DNA of 64,000 bases from Streptomyces sp. NBC_01214 (GCF_026340975.1 NZ_JAPEOS010000001.1:1262501-1326500), one strand, 5' to 3'; positions 26,921 through 36,000 are shown, numbered from the stretch's first letter. Numbers and translations: made by a program. The notes: a model not told the origin generated them from the letters alone.

Positions 26921-26960
26921 GGTTTCCCGGCGGTCATCAGGCGGTGACCGGGGCCGAAAC
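26921..26960 (+). promoter_or_regulatory. Candidate GlnR/NnaR operator upstream of narK
   Basis: Two elements like the GlnR half-box pair GTnAC-N6-GAAAC: one inverted (GTTTC-N6-GTCAT, 26922-26937) and one direct (GTGAC-N7-GAAAC, 26944-26960). They lie 50-90 bp before narK. GlnR and NnaR co-control of nitrate genes is known in Streptomyces; this specific site is my inference. Confidence 0.4.
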
Positions 26961-27010
26961 GCGCCGTTCCTACGGTCGTGCCACGGACGCGAGAGTTGTG
27001 GAGGCGTGTG

Positions 27011-28381
27011 ATGACCGGTACGACCGCACCGCGCAAGGGGGGCCGCTGGATCGAGCGGTGGGACCCCGAGGACGAGACCTTCTGGAAGGAGACCGGGGAG
27101 CGCACCGCCCGCCGCAACCTCGTCTACTCCGTGTTCTCCGAGCACATCGGCTTCTCCATCTGGTCGCTCTGGTCCGTGATGGTCCTCTTCATGGGACCGG
27201 CGTACGGGATCGACCCGGCCGGGAAGTTCTTCCTGATCGCGACCGCGACCTGCGTGGGCGCGTTCGTACGGGTGCCGTACACCTTCGCCGTGGCCCGCTT
27301 CGGCGGCCGCAACTGGACCGTCGTCAGCGCGCTGCTGCTGCTCGCGCCGACGGTCGCCGCGATCGTGGTGATGGAGCCCGGGACCTCCTACGGGACCTTC
27401 CTGGTCGTCGCGGCCCTCACCGGCGTCGGCGGCGGCAACTTCGCCTCCTCCATGACCAACATCAACGCCTTCTTCCCGCTGCGCAAGAAGGGCTGGGCGC
27501 TCGGCCTGAACGCCGGCGGCGGCAACATCGGCGTGCCCGTGGTGCAGCTGGCCGGGCTGCTGGTCATCGCGACCGCCGGGGCCGCGCACCCGCGGTACCT
27601 GCTGGCCGCCTACATCCCGCTGATCGTGGCCGCGGCCGTCCTGGCGGCCGTACGGATGGACAACCTGGCGCCCGTGCGCAACGACACCGGCGCGGTCCGC
27701 GAGGCGCTGAAGGACGCGCACACCTGGATCATGGCGTTCCTCTACATCGGCACGTTCGGGTCCTTCATCGGCTACAGCTTCGCCTTCGGCCTGGTGCTCC
27801 AGACCCAGTTCGGCCGCACTCCGCTCCAGGCCGCCTCGCTGACCTTCATGGGACCGCTGCTCGGATCGCTGATCCGGCCGGTGGGCGGGGCGCTCGCGGA
27901 CCGGTTCGGCGGGGCCCGGATCACCCTGGGGACCTTCGTGGCGATGGCCGCGGCCACCGGAGTGGTGGTGTTCGCCTCGCAGCGGTCCTCGCTGCCGGTC
28001 TTCCTCGTCGGGTTCGTGGCCCTGTTCGTACTGAGCGGGCTCGGCAACGGATCGACGTACAAGATGATCCCCGGCATCTTCCAGGCGAAGGCACTGGCGC
28101 GCGGCATGAGCGGCGAGGCCGCGGCCGCCTACGGGCGACGGCTCTCCGGCGCCTCGATGGGACTCATCGGAGCGGTCGGCGCGCTCGGCGGACTCGGCAT
28201 CAACCTGGTCTTCCGGGAGGCGTTCCGCACCTCCGGCTCCGGAACGGCGGCCTTCGTCACCTTCCTCGCCTTCTACGCCCTGTGCTGCGCGGTCACCTGG
28301 GCGGTATACCTTCGCCGCCCGGTGGCCCCGGTGATCCACACGGTCGGGGTCGAGACGAAACCGCAGCTCACGTCGGTGTAA
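27011..28381 (+). CDS. narK: Nitrate/nitrite transporter NarK (MFS)
   Basis: 456-residue permease importing nitrate and/or exporting nitrite. It carries the nitrate signature GGGNFASSMTNINAFFPLRKKG after helix 4 and a second one, GNGSTYKMIPGIF, near helix 10; both are diagnostic of the NNP family. Twelve hydrophobic helices. ATG 27011 has gtggaggcgtgtg upstream. It lies next to nnaR, its probable regulator, 95 bp downstream on the same strand, and 3' of a LysR gene. Confidence 0.93.
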   Translation: MTGTTAPRKGGRWIERWDPEDETFWKETGERTARRNLVYSVFSEHIGFSIWSLWSVMVLFMGPAYGIDPAGKFFLIATATCVGAFVRVPYTFAVARFGGRNWTVVSALLLLAPTVAAIVVMEPGTSYGTFLVVAALTGVGGGNFASSMTNINAFFPLRKKGWALGLNAGGGNIGVPVVQLAGLLVIATAGAAHPRYLLAAYIPLIVAAAVLAAVRMDNLAPVRNDTGAVREALKDAHTWIMAFLYIGTFGSFIGYSFAFGLVLQTQFGRTPLQAASLTFMGPLLGSLIRPVGGALADRFGGARITLGTFVAMAAATGVVVFASQRSSLPVFLVGFVALFVLSGLGNGSTYKMIPGIFQAKALARGMSGEAAAAYGRRLSGASMGLIGAVGALGGLGINLVFREAFRTSGSGTAAFVTFLAFYALCCAVTWAVYLRRPVAPVIHTVGVETKPQLTSV

Positions 28382-28476
28382 CCGGGGCGAAATACGGGTG
28401 AACCGAGTCCGACACGACGTGTTGGCAGGCTCGGTCCACCCGTACCGCCCCCACATGCGTCACTAGGCAGGTCACG

Positions 28477-29652
28477 ATGGACGACACGAACACCGGCCCG
28501 CTCGCGGGCTTCACCGTCGGGGTCACGGCCGCCCGGCGCGCGGACGAGCTCATCGCACTGCTGCGCCGCCGCGGTGCGGCCGTGCTGCACGCACCGGCGC
28601 TGCGCATCGTGCCGCTCGCCGACGACAGCGAGCTGCTGGCCGCGACGAAGGAGCTGATCGGCTGCGCACCGGACGTGGTCGTGGCCACCACCGCCATCGG
28701 CTTCCGGGGGTGGATCGAGGCGGCCGACGGCTGGGGCGTCGGCGAAGGACTGCTGGAGCGGCTGCGGGCCGCCGAGCTGCTGGCGCGCGGGCCGAAGGTG
28801 AAGGGCGCCATCCGGGCCGCCGGGCTCGTGGAGACCTGGTCCCCGGACTCGGAATCGCTCGCCGAGGTACTGGAACGGCTGCTGACGGACGGGGTGGACG
28901 GCCGGCGGATCGCGCTCCAGCTGCACGGGGAGCCGCTGCCCGGCTTCGTCGAGGCGCTGCGGGCCGGCGGGGCCGAGGTGGTGGTGGTCCCGGTGTACCG
29001 GTGGATGGCGCCGGAGGACCTCGCGCCGTTGGACCGGCTGCTGGACGCGATGATCGGCGGCGGGGTGGACGCCGTCAGCTTCACCTCGGCGCCGGCGGCG
29101 GCCTCACTGCTGTCCCGGGCCGAGGAACGGGGGCTGACGGAGTCCGTGCTGGACGCGCTGCGCGGCCGGCTGCTGTCCGCGTGCGTCGGGCCGGTGACCG
29201 CGCTGCCGCTACAGGCGCACGGGGTGGACACGGTGCAGCCGGAACGGTTCCGGCTGGGCCCGCTGGTGCAGTTGCTCTGTCAGGAGCTGCCCGGACGGGC
29301 CCGGGTGCTGCCGGTGGCCGGGCACCGGGTGGAGATCCGGGGGCACGCGGTCCTGGTGGACGCGCAGCTGCGGCCCGTACCGCCCGCCGGGATGGCCCTG
29401 TTGCGGGCGCTGGCCCGGCGGCCGGGCTGGGTGGTGTCCCGCGCGGAACTGCTGCGGGCGCTGCCGGGCGCGGGGCGGGACGAGCACGCCGTGGAGACGG
29501 CGATGGCCCGCCTCCGGGTGGCCCTCGGGGCCCCGAACCTGATCCAGACGGTGGTCAAGCGGGGGTACCGGCTGTCGCTGGACGCGGGCGGGGAGGCCAA
29601 GTACGGGGAGCTCCCGGTGGACGCGGTGACGGCCCGGGGCGTCCTCGGCTAG
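28477..29652 (+). CDS. nnaR: HemD-like uroporphyrinogen-III synthase domain fused to winged-helix: nitrate assimilation regulator NnaR
   Basis: 391 residues. Residues ~8-260 are a uroporphyrinogen-III synthase (HemD) fold (GVTAARRADELIALLRRRGA, YRWMAPEDL, SFTSAPAAASLL). Residues ~285-375 are an OmpR/PhoB-type winged helix (LARRPGWVVSRAELLRALPG, AVETAMARLRVALG, VVKRGYRL). This combination next to narK matches NnaR of S. coelicolor, a regulator that works with GlnR on nitrate and nitrite genes. Whether the HemD part keeps catalytic activity is unknown. Confidence 0.88.
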   Translation: MDDTNTGPLAGFTVGVTAARRADELIALLRRRGAAVLHAPALRIVPLADDSELLAATKELIGCAPDVVVATTAIGFRGWIEAADGWGVGEGLLERLRAAELLARGPKVKGAIRAAGLVETWSPDSESLAEVLERLLTDGVDGRRIALQLHGEPLPGFVEALRAGGAEVVVVPVYRWMAPEDLAPLDRLLDAMIGGGVDAVSFTSAPAAASLLSRAEERGLTESVLDALRGRLLSACVGPVTALPLQAHGVDTVQPERFRLGPLVQLLCQELPGRARVLPVAGHRVEIRGHAVLVDAQLRPVPPAGMALLRALARRPGWVVSRAELLRALPGAGRDEHAVETAMARLRVALGAPNLIQTVVKRGYRLSLDAGGEAKYGELPVDAVTARGVLG

Positions 29653-29661
29653 CGTGCCGGG

Positions 29662-30228
29662 ATGATCGTTGACGGGGTTGAGATGAGGGGCGTCGCGCTC
29701 GACGACGCGGCGGGGCTGGCCGAGGCGTTCGCACGGAACCGGGCCTTCATGGCGCGCTTCGAGCCGGTCCGGCCGGACGCCTTCTACACGGAGGACGGCC
29801 AGCGGGAGCGGATCGAGGGCGTGCTCGCCGAGCGGGACGCGGGGCGGATCGTCCCGTACGTGTTCGTCGAGAGCGCCACCGGTGCGCCCGTCGGCGCGAT
29901 CAACCTCGGCTCCATCGCGTACGGGCCGCTGTGCAGCGGCGGCGTGGGGTACTGGGTCGACCCGGCCTGGCACGGCAAGGGGGTGGCCACCGCGGCCGTG
30001 GAGGAGGTGTGCCGGGTCGCCCGCGACGAACTGGGCCTGCACCGGGTGGAGGCGGGGACCCTGGTCGACAACCTGGCCTCGCAGCGGGTGCTGGCGAAGG
30101 CGGGCTTCGAGCCGTTCGGCCTCGCGCCGCGCTACCTCCACATCGACGGCGCCTGGCGCGACCACCGCCTCTTCCAACGCCTCCTCCACGACGACCCGCC
30201 GGCCCATTCCAGCCCCTCCGGCGTTTGA
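29662..30228 (+). CDS. GNAT family N-acetyltransferase (RimJ/RimL type)
   Basis: 188 residues with acetyl-CoA-binding motif A (VDPAWHGKGVATAAVEEV) and motif B (HRVEAGTLVDNLASQRVLAKAGFEPFG), typical of RimL-like enzymes that acetylate protein N-termini or small molecules. It starts 10 bp after nnaR. The last ~8 residues (HSSPSGV region) and the stop codon are encoded by a dispersed repeat (R3), so the original 3' end has probably been replaced or extended. Substrate unknown. Confidence 0.9.
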   Translation: MIVDGVEMRGVALDDAAGLAEAFARNRAFMARFEPVRPDAFYTEDGQRERIEGVLAERDAGRIVPYVFVESATGAPVGAINLGSIAYGPLCSGGVGYWVDPAWHGKGVATAAVEEVCRVARDELGLHRVEAGTLVDNLASQRVLAKAGFEPFGLAPRYLHIDGAWRDHRLFQRLLHDDPPAHSSPSGV

Positions 30229-30345
30229 GGAGCGGGTCCGGGCGGAGCCCGGTGCCCGGCGGAGCCGGGTTTCCTGGGGCGCCGCCCCAGACCCCGCGCC
30301 TCAAACGCCGGCGAGGCTGAAGATGGCCGGCGAGGCTGGATCTGC
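30208..30345. repeat. Dispersed repeat cluster, copy R3
   Basis: Holds the core in both orientations: ccagcccctccggcgtttgagg (inverted, 30210-30230) and CGCCTCAAACGCCGGCGAGG (30297-30316), plus internal cggagcc-type palindromes. It overlaps the GNAT gene end and fills most of the 228-bp gap to the next gene. Confidence 0.75.
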
Positions 30346-30456
30346 GCAGGCGGTGCTTCGCGCGAGCGGGAGGGCGGACCCACCGGTTCGGGGGCTTCCG
30401 TTGGGAACCGGCGGGCGGCAATCTGGTACGGCACCCCACGACGGGAGGCTGACGGC

Positions 30457-31029
30457 ATGCGGTTCGATTCCGGGCGGGTCTGTCTGGACCTGGTGGCCAC
30501 CTTCACCCCGCACGAGGGGATCCCGGACGGTGACGAGCTGCGGCTGTGGCTCGCCGGCGCCGGCCTGGTCCCCGACCGGACGCCGCTCGTCCGGGTGGGG
30601 CCCGACTGGGCCGCGGCCTTCCGGTCCCTGCGCGCCGACGTGGAAACGCTCGTACGGGCGGAGTTGCTCGGCACCGACACGGACGAGAACGCCCTCGCCC
30701 GGGTCAACGCGCTGGCCGCCGGACCACCCCCCGGCCTGTGCGCCGTACGGGACCAGGAAGGACACCTCGTACGGGAGCTGTGCGGCGGCGTGGAGTGCGG
30801 TGCGCTGCTCGCGGCCGTGGCCCGGGACGCCGTCGAGCTGCTGACCGACCCCGGCGACCGGGCGCTGCTGCGGGCCTGTGCGGGCGACGGCTGCACCCGC
30901 GTCTACCTGGACACCTCCCGGGGCCACCGGCGCCGCTGGTGCTCCAGCGAGCGCTGCGGGAACCGGGAGCGCGTGGCCCGGCACCGCCGCCGGGCCCTGG
31001 CGGCCGGGGCGGGGCAAGGGTCCCGGTGA
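30457..31029 (+). CDS. ABATE/CGNR zinc-finger protein, putative stress regulator
   Basis: 190 residues. The N-terminal part (about 1-135) matches the ABATE ('putative stress-induced transcription regulator') domain; the C-terminus is a CGNR zinc finger (CAGDGCTRVYLD, RRRWCSSERCGNRERVARHR). Such proteins are thought to bind DNA, but targets are unknown. Monocistronic. It starts at ATG 30457 shortly after repeat R3. Confidence 0.88.
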   Translation: MRFDSGRVCLDLVATFTPHEGIPDGDELRLWLAGAGLVPDRTPLVRVGPDWAAAFRSLRADVETLVRAELLGTDTDENALARVNALAAGPPPGLCAVRDQEGHLVRELCGGVECGALLAAVARDAVELLTDPGDRALLRACAGDGCTRVYLDTSRGHRRRWCSSERCGNRERVARHRRRALAAGAGQGSR

Positions 31030-31132
31030 GCGGCGTACCACCCTGCGAGACCGGTTCCGGAACGGGCGTGCGGACAGGGGGCCGATTCGCGTACCTTTGA
31101 CGGTCGCCCATGCACGTCAGAAGGGGGCCTTG

Positions 31133-33454
31133 GTGGCCGCGCAGAATGCCGCTGTCGACAGCACGGCGGATTCCGTCCGCGATCGGGAGATCGCGGTCGA
31201 GCAGACGCATCTCGACCAGGTGTACCGACGCCTCGAGGAGAAGATCCACGAGGCCGAGTTCCTGATGAACGACGCCGCCAAGCGCGGCCAGGTGGGTACG
31301 CCCGGCGCGCTCGCCGAGCGCGACGCTCAGGTCTTCCGGGCGGGCATCCACCTGAACCGGCTGAACAACGAGTTCGAGGACTTCCTCTTCGGCCGCATCG
31401 ACCTGGTGCTCGGCAAGGACGGGGAGCGCGGCGCCGACGGCGCGTACACCTCCGTCGAGCCCGCCGACGACGCGATCCGCGAGGACCTCACCGCCGACAT
31501 CGCCGAGACGCTGCACATCGGCCGCATCGGGGTCCTGGACTCCGACTACACGCCGCTGGTCATCGACTGGCGCGCGCCGGCCGCCGCGCCGTTCTACCGC
31601 TCCACGCCCAAGGAGCCCGGCCGGGTCGTGCGCCGCCGCGTCATCCGCTCCAAGGGCCGCAAGGTGCTGGGCGTCGAGGACGACCTGATGCGCCCCGAGG
31701 TCACCGCCTCCCTGGACGGCCGGGAGCTCCCCGCCATCGGCGACGGCGCCCTGATGGCAGCCCTCGGGCGGGCGCGCACGCACTCGATGCGCGACATCGT
31801 CTCCTCCATCCAGGCCGAGCAGGACCTGGTCATCCGGGCCCCCGCCGCCTCCGTCGCCGAGGTCGCCGGCGGCCCCGGCACCGGCAAGACCGCCGTCGCC
31901 CTGCACCGCGCCGCCTACCTGCTCTACCAGGACCGGCGCCGCTACTCCGGCGGCATCCTGATCGTCTCGCCGACGCCGCTGCTCGTCGCGTACACCGAGG
32001 GCGTGCTGCCCTCGCTCGGCGAGGAGGGCCAGGTGGCCATCCGGGCGCTGGGCTCGCTCGTCGACGGCGCGGAGGCCACCACCTACGACTCCCCGGCCGT
32101 GGCCCGCATCAAGGGCTCCTCCCGGATGCTCAAGGTGCTCCGCAAGGCCGTACGCGGCGCACTGGAGCTCGGCGGCGCCCCCGACCGGCTGCGCGTGGTG
32201 GCCTTCGGCCGCCGCCAGGAGCTGGAGGCCAACGAGCTGAACCGGATCCGGCAGAACGTGCTCGGCGGCACCGCCCCGGTCAACCTGCTGCGCCCGCGCG
32301 CCCGCAAACTGCTGCTCGACGCCCTCTACGCGAAGTCCGGCGGCGCCGGCCGGCACAGCGACCCGGAGCTGGCCGCCGAACTGCGCTCCGCCTTCGACGA
32401 GGACATCTCCACCGAGGACGCCTTCATCGACTTCCTGGGTGCCTGGTGGCCCGAGCTGACCCCGCGGGCGGTGCTCGCCGCGCTCGCCGACGAGCGCCAC
32501 CTCGGCCGCTGGTCGCGCCGGGACCTCAACCCGCGCGAGACCCGCCAGCTGGCCCGCTCGCTGCGCCGGGTGGGCCCGGACGGCAAGGGCCCCCTGTCGG
32601 TGCACGACGTGGCGCTGCTGGACGAGCTCCAGCTGCTGCTGGGCGCCCCGGCGCGGCCGAAGCGCAAGCGGGAGATGACTGCGTCCAATTCTTGGGGGCT
32701 CGACCAGCTCAGCGGGCTGGAAGAGCTGATGCCGACCCGCGAGGAGACCCAGTGGGAGCGGGCCGAGCGGCTCGCGGCGGAGCGCACCGAGTACGCGCAC
32801 GTCATCGTGGACGAGGCCCAGGACCTGACGCCGATGCAGTGGCGGATGGTGGGCCGGCGGGGCCGGCACGGCACCTGGACCGTGGTCGGAGACCCGGCGC
32901 AGTCGTCCTGGACGGATCCGGAGGAGGCGGCCGCGGCCCGCGACGAGGCCCTGGGCAGCCGCCCGCGCAGGCGGTTCACCCTGACGGTCAACTACCGCAA
33001 CCCGGCGGAGGTCGCCGAGGTCGCCTCCCGGGTGCTGCGCCTGGCGATGCCCGGCATGGAGCCGCCGTCGGCGGTGCGCTCCACGGGCCTGGAGCCCCGC
33101 TTCACGGCCGCCGTCGGCGATCTGGGCACCACGGTCCGGGAAGAGACCCGGCGGCTGCTGGAGCAGGTGGACGGGACGGTCGGCGTGGTCGTGGCGATGG
33201 ACCGGCGCGCGGAGGCCGCGGGCTGGCTCGCGGACCTCGGCGAGCGGGCGGTGGCGCTGGGCAGCCTGGAGGCCAAGGGCCTGGAGTACGACGCCACGGT
33301 GGTGGTCTCCCCGGCGGAGATCGCGGACGAGTCCCCGGCGGGCCTGCGGGTGCTGTACGTGGCGCTGACGCGCGCGACGCAGCAGCTGACGGTGGTCTCG
33401 GCGGACCGGGACAAGCCGGACGCGGCCGGGGTGCCGGAGCTGCTGCTGCCGTAG
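31133..33454 (+). CDS. HelD-like superfamily-1 helicase (RNA polymerase recycling factor)
   Basis: 773 residues. The N-terminal coiled coil (EIAVEQTHLDQVYRRLEEKI) is the arm that enters the RNAP channels in HelD proteins. The split SF1 helicase core has Walker A GGPGTGKTAVALHRAAYLLY, Walker B VIVDEAQDLTPMQW and motif VI YVALTRATQQL. HelD releases stalled RNAP, and some actinobacterial versions (HelR) protect against rifampicin. GTG 31133 with aaggggg upstream is the start. No rifamycin-associated element is visible. The long terminal insertion without homology to UvrD supports HelD over a repair helicase. Confidence 0.92.
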   Translation: MAAQNAAVDSTADSVRDREIAVEQTHLDQVYRRLEEKIHEAEFLMNDAAKRGQVGTPGALAERDAQVFRAGIHLNRLNNEFEDFLFGRIDLVLGKDGERGADGAYTSVEPADDAIREDLTADIAETLHIGRIGVLDSDYTPLVIDWRAPAAAPFYRSTPKEPGRVVRRRVIRSKGRKVLGVEDDLMRPEVTASLDGRELPAIGDGALMAALGRARTHSMRDIVSSIQAEQDLVIRAPAASVAEVAGGPGTGKTAVALHRAAYLLYQDRRRYSGGILIVSPTPLLVAYTEGVLPSLGEEGQVAIRALGSLVDGAEATTYDSPAVARIKGSSRMLKVLRKAVRGALELGGAPDRLRVVAFGRRQELEANELNRIRQNVLGGTAPVNLLRPRARKLLLDALYAKSGGAGRHSDPELAAELRSAFDEDISTEDAFIDFLGAWWPELTPRAVLAALADERHLGRWSRRDLNPRETRQLARSLRRVGPDGKGPLSVHDVALLDELQLLLGAPARPKRKREMTASNSWGLDQLSGLEELMPTREETQWERAERLAAERTEYAHVIVDEAQDLTPMQWRMVGRRGRHGTWTVVGDPAQSSWTDPEEAAAARDEALGSRPRRRFTLTVNYRNPAEVAEVASRVLRLAMPGMEPPSAVRSTGLEPRFTAAVGDLGTTVREETRRLLEQVDGTVGVVVAMDRRAEAAGWLADLGERAVALGSLEAKGLEYDATVVVSPAEIADESPAGLRVLYVALTRATQQLTVVSADRDKPDAAGVPELLLP

Positions 33455-33563
33455 GCCGGGTCCCGCCCCGCTCTCCTACGGCCGGATGGTCCGCGGCCAG
33501 GAGCGTGGTGCTCGGATACGGGCGCGAGCAGAGGGATCACTTTCGGCGATCCTTTGTTAGCCT

Positions 33564-33720
33564 GGGTACGGCACCGACTCGATCCAAGCCCCCGGGCCCA
33601 ACCTTCGTCGCTCAGAGCGACCACTTGCCGCGAGGCGAGCATGGCGGGTCGGTGTCATCAAACGTACGAATCACCAGGTCCGCGTCCCCCACCTGTGGGG
33701 GGCGCGGACCTGTTTCGTAT
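33564..33720 (+). ncRNA. Candidate small RNA with own terminator
   Basis: A -10-like TAGCCT at 33558-33563 follows a short palindrome (GGATC-N9-GATCC, 33534-33552), and a Rho-independent-type terminator ends the segment. There is no open frame. An sRNA from this intergenic position was, as I recall uncertainly, reported in S. coelicolor. Boundaries are approximate. Confidence 0.35.
33675..33712 (+). terminator. Strong hairpin terminator
   Basis: CAGGTCCGCGTCCCCC (33675-33690) pairs with GGGGGGCGCGGACCTG (33697-33712), one G-U wobble, 6-nt loop, followed by TTTCGTAT. The stem extends by TACGAA/TTCGTA beyond a short bulge. Confidence 0.85.
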
Positions 33721-33901
33721 GACCCCACCATTCCGAACACCCCTGGTATCTCGTATGGTGGAAGAGTCTTTCCGAATTTTGTAGCTGGTTACCTTGTACT
33801 GGCTGGTAGGTGGGACGATCGGACAACAGGTCCTGCCGCACCTGCTGTGCAGCGGGGCTCTGTGTGTTACAGCGAACCAGGGACAGAAGAGGAACACGGT
33901 C

Positions 33902-35305
33902 ATGGCAACGGCGCCCAGCGTCTCGTATTCGATGACGGTCCGGCTGGAAGTGCCCGCGAGCGGAACCGCGGTCTCCCAGCTCACCACCGCCGTGGAGTCC
34001 TCCGGCGGATCGGTCACCGGCCTCGACGTGACCGCATCCGGCCACGAGAAGCTCCGGATCGACGTCACCATCGCCGCGACCTCCACCGCGCACGCGGACG
34101 AGATCGTCGAGAAGCTGCGCGGCATCGAGGGCGTCAGCCTCGGCAAGGTCTCCGACCGCACCTTCCTGATGCACCTCGGCGGCAAGATCGAGATGGCGTC
34201 CAAGCACCCCATCCGCAACCGTGACGACCTCTCCATGATCTACACCCCGGGCGTGGCCCGCGTGTGCATGGCGATCGCCGAGAACCCCGAGGACGCGCGC
34301 CGCCTCACCATCAAGCGCAACACCGTCGCAGTCGTGACGGACGGCTCCGCCGTGCTGGGTCTCGGCAACATCGGTCCGATGGCCGCCATGCCGGTCATGG
34401 AGGGCAAGGCGGCCCTGTTCAAGCGCTTCGCCGACATCGACGCCTGGCCGATCTGCCTGGACACCCAGGACCCCGACGAGATCGTGGCCGCCGTCAAGGC
34501 CATCGCCCCGGGCTTCGCCGGCATCAACCTGGAGGACATCTCCGCGCCGCGCTGCTTCGAGATCGAGGCCCGGCTGCGCGAGGCCCTCGACATCCCCGTC
34601 TTCCACGACGACCAGCACGGCACCGCGATCGTCGTACTTGCGGCCCTCACCAACGCACTGCGCGTGGTGGGCAAGGCAGTTGGCGACGTCAAGGTCGTCA
34701 TGTCGGGTGCCGGCGCGGCCGGTACCGCCATCCTCAAGCTGCTCCTCGCGGCGGGCGTCAAGAACGCGGTGAGCGCCGACATCCACGGCGTCGTGCACGC
34801 GGACCGCCCCGACCTCGTCGACGCGGCCGCGGACTCCCCGCTGCGCTGGATCGCCGACAACACCAACCCCGAGGGCTACACGGGCACGCTGAAGGAAGCC
34901 GTGGTCGGCGCCGACGTGTTCATCGGCGTCTCGGCCCCGAACGTGCTGTCCGGCGAGGACGTTGCCGCCATGGCGGAAGGCGCGATCGTGTTCGCGCTCG
35001 CGAACCCGGACCCGGAGGTGGACCCGGCCGTCGCCCGCCAGACCGCCGCCGTCGTGGCCACCGGCCGCTCCGACTTCCCGAACCAGATCAACAACGTGCT
35101 GGTCTTCCCGGGCGTCTTCCGCGGTCTGTTGGACGCCCAGTCCCGCACCGTGAACACGGAGATGATGCTGGCCGCCGCGAGCGCGCTGGCGGACGTCGTC
35201 GGCGAGGACGAGCTGAACGCGAACTACATCATCCCGTCGGTGTTCAACGACAAGGTCGCGGGTGCGGTCGCGGGCGCCGTCCGCAAGGCGGCCTCGGGGG
35301 CCTGA
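33902..35305 (+). CDS. NAD(P)-dependent malic enzyme with N-terminal ACT domain
   Basis: Oxidatively decarboxylates malate to pyruvate, supplying NAD(P)H and, in Streptomyces, acetyl-CoA for storage lipid and antibiotics. 467 residues. The N-terminal ACT domain (about 1-80) suggests allosteric control. The malic core has MIYTPGVARVC, GDV-type Rossmann motif VVMSGAGAAGTAILKLLL, DDQHGTAIV and NDEVxxA-like VFALANPDPEVDP. ATG 33902 is preceded by gaggaacac. An earlier ATG (33794) in the same frame is unlikely. Confidence 0.93.
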   Translation: MATAPSVSYSMTVRLEVPASGTAVSQLTTAVESSGGSVTGLDVTASGHEKLRIDVTIAATSTAHADEIVEKLRGIEGVSLGKVSDRTFLMHLGGKIEMASKHPIRNRDDLSMIYTPGVARVCMAIAENPEDARRLTIKRNTVAVVTDGSAVLGLGNIGPMAAMPVMEGKAALFKRFADIDAWPICLDTQDPDEIVAAVKAIAPGFAGINLEDISAPRCFEIEARLREALDIPVFHDDQHGTAIVVLAALTNALRVVGKAVGDVKVVMSGAGAAGTAILKLLLAAGVKNAVSADIHGVVHADRPDLVDAAADSPLRWIADNTNPEGYTGTLKEAVVGADVFIGVSAPNVLSGEDVAAMAEGAIVFALANPDPEVDPAVARQTAAVVATGRSDFPNQINNVLVFPGVFRGLLDAQSRTVNTEMMLAAASALADVVGEDELNANYIIPSVFNDKVAGAVAGAVRKAASGA

Positions 35306-35646
35306 GCCCCGCTGTGACGGCCCTCACGGCGCTCCGATCCCGGCGCGTCGCGAGATGCGGGTCCGACGGGCCGCCTCTAGGGTTTGCGGGGATGCCCGCG
35401 AGGTCCGCGGTCCGCGACGGCGTGTGAGCGAAGGCGTGGACGGAGCGTCACCGCGGCGTGACTGTGGCGCTTTTCGTGTGACCCCGACGGGTGCCGGATT
35501 GGCTTTCCCGCCGCTGGTGGGGGCAGGATGCGTAACCGGGCGAGAGGGTCTGACGTTCAGACCCGGGTCCGGGGACTGTCCTAGGGCCCTGGCAGCATCG
35601 GCTTCGATCTCACGCCTCTAAGGCAAGTTGAACACGGGAGTACAAC
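35306..35646 (+). promoter_or_regulatory. 341-bp hupA upstream region
   Basis: No gene supported. It contains a perfect inverted repeat GGGTCTGA-CGT-TCAGACCC (35546-35564) about 85 bp before the hupA start and a weak -10 (TAGGGC, 35582-35587). The hupA RBS is gggag at about 35635. The inverted repeat is a candidate operator. Confidence 0.45.
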
Positions 35647-35928
35647 ATGAACCGCAGTGAGCTGGTGGCCGCTCTGTCCGAGCGCGCCGAGGTGACCCGC
35701 AAGGACGCCGACGCCGTTCTGGCCGCGCTCGCCGAGACCGTCGGCGAGATCGTCGCCAAGGGCGACGAGAAGGTCACCATCCCCGGCTTCCTGACCTTCG
35801 AGCGCACCCACCGTGCCGCTCGCACCGCGCGCAACCCGCAGACCGGCGACCCCATCCAGATTCCGGCCGGCTACAGCGTGAAGGTCTCCGCGGGCTCCAA
35901 GCTCAAGGAAGCCGCCAAGGGCAAGTAA
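35647..35928 (+). CDS. hupA: HU family DNA-binding protein
   Basis: Histone-like nucleoid protein, 93 residues, full HU length without the long lysine-rich tail of the Streptomyces HupS paralogue. It has HU signatures MNRSELVAALSERAEVTRKD, VTIPGFLTFERT and RTARNPQTGDPIQIPAGYSV. ATG 35647. Position next to murA matches hupA (SCO2950) in S. coelicolor from memory. Confidence 0.96.
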   Translation: MNRSELVAALSERAEVTRKDADAVLAALAETVGEIVAKGDEKVTIPGFLTFERTHRAARTARNPQTGDPIQIPAGYSVKVSAGSKLKEAAKGK

Positions 35929-36000
35929 GTCCTGCCCCGGCGCCGAAGGCCGCACAGGCCTTTGGAACGGCAGTAGTACGCAAGTACGCAGAACGACGAT

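Larger units (their letters stand above)
33455..33901 (+). other. 447-bp region between helD-like gene and malic enzyme
   Basis: No protein gene is supported. It contains a strong hairpin terminator (33675-33712), a possible small-RNA unit upstream of it (33560-33720) and, after the terminator, the malic-enzyme promoter region, which is notably less GC-rich (33730-33800). Confidence 0.5.

Noticed and set aside
33600..33720. Possible riboswitch upstream of the malic enzyme
   Set aside because: The hairpin behaves as a simple terminator; I could not fit c-di-AMP, glycine or other known aptamer cores.
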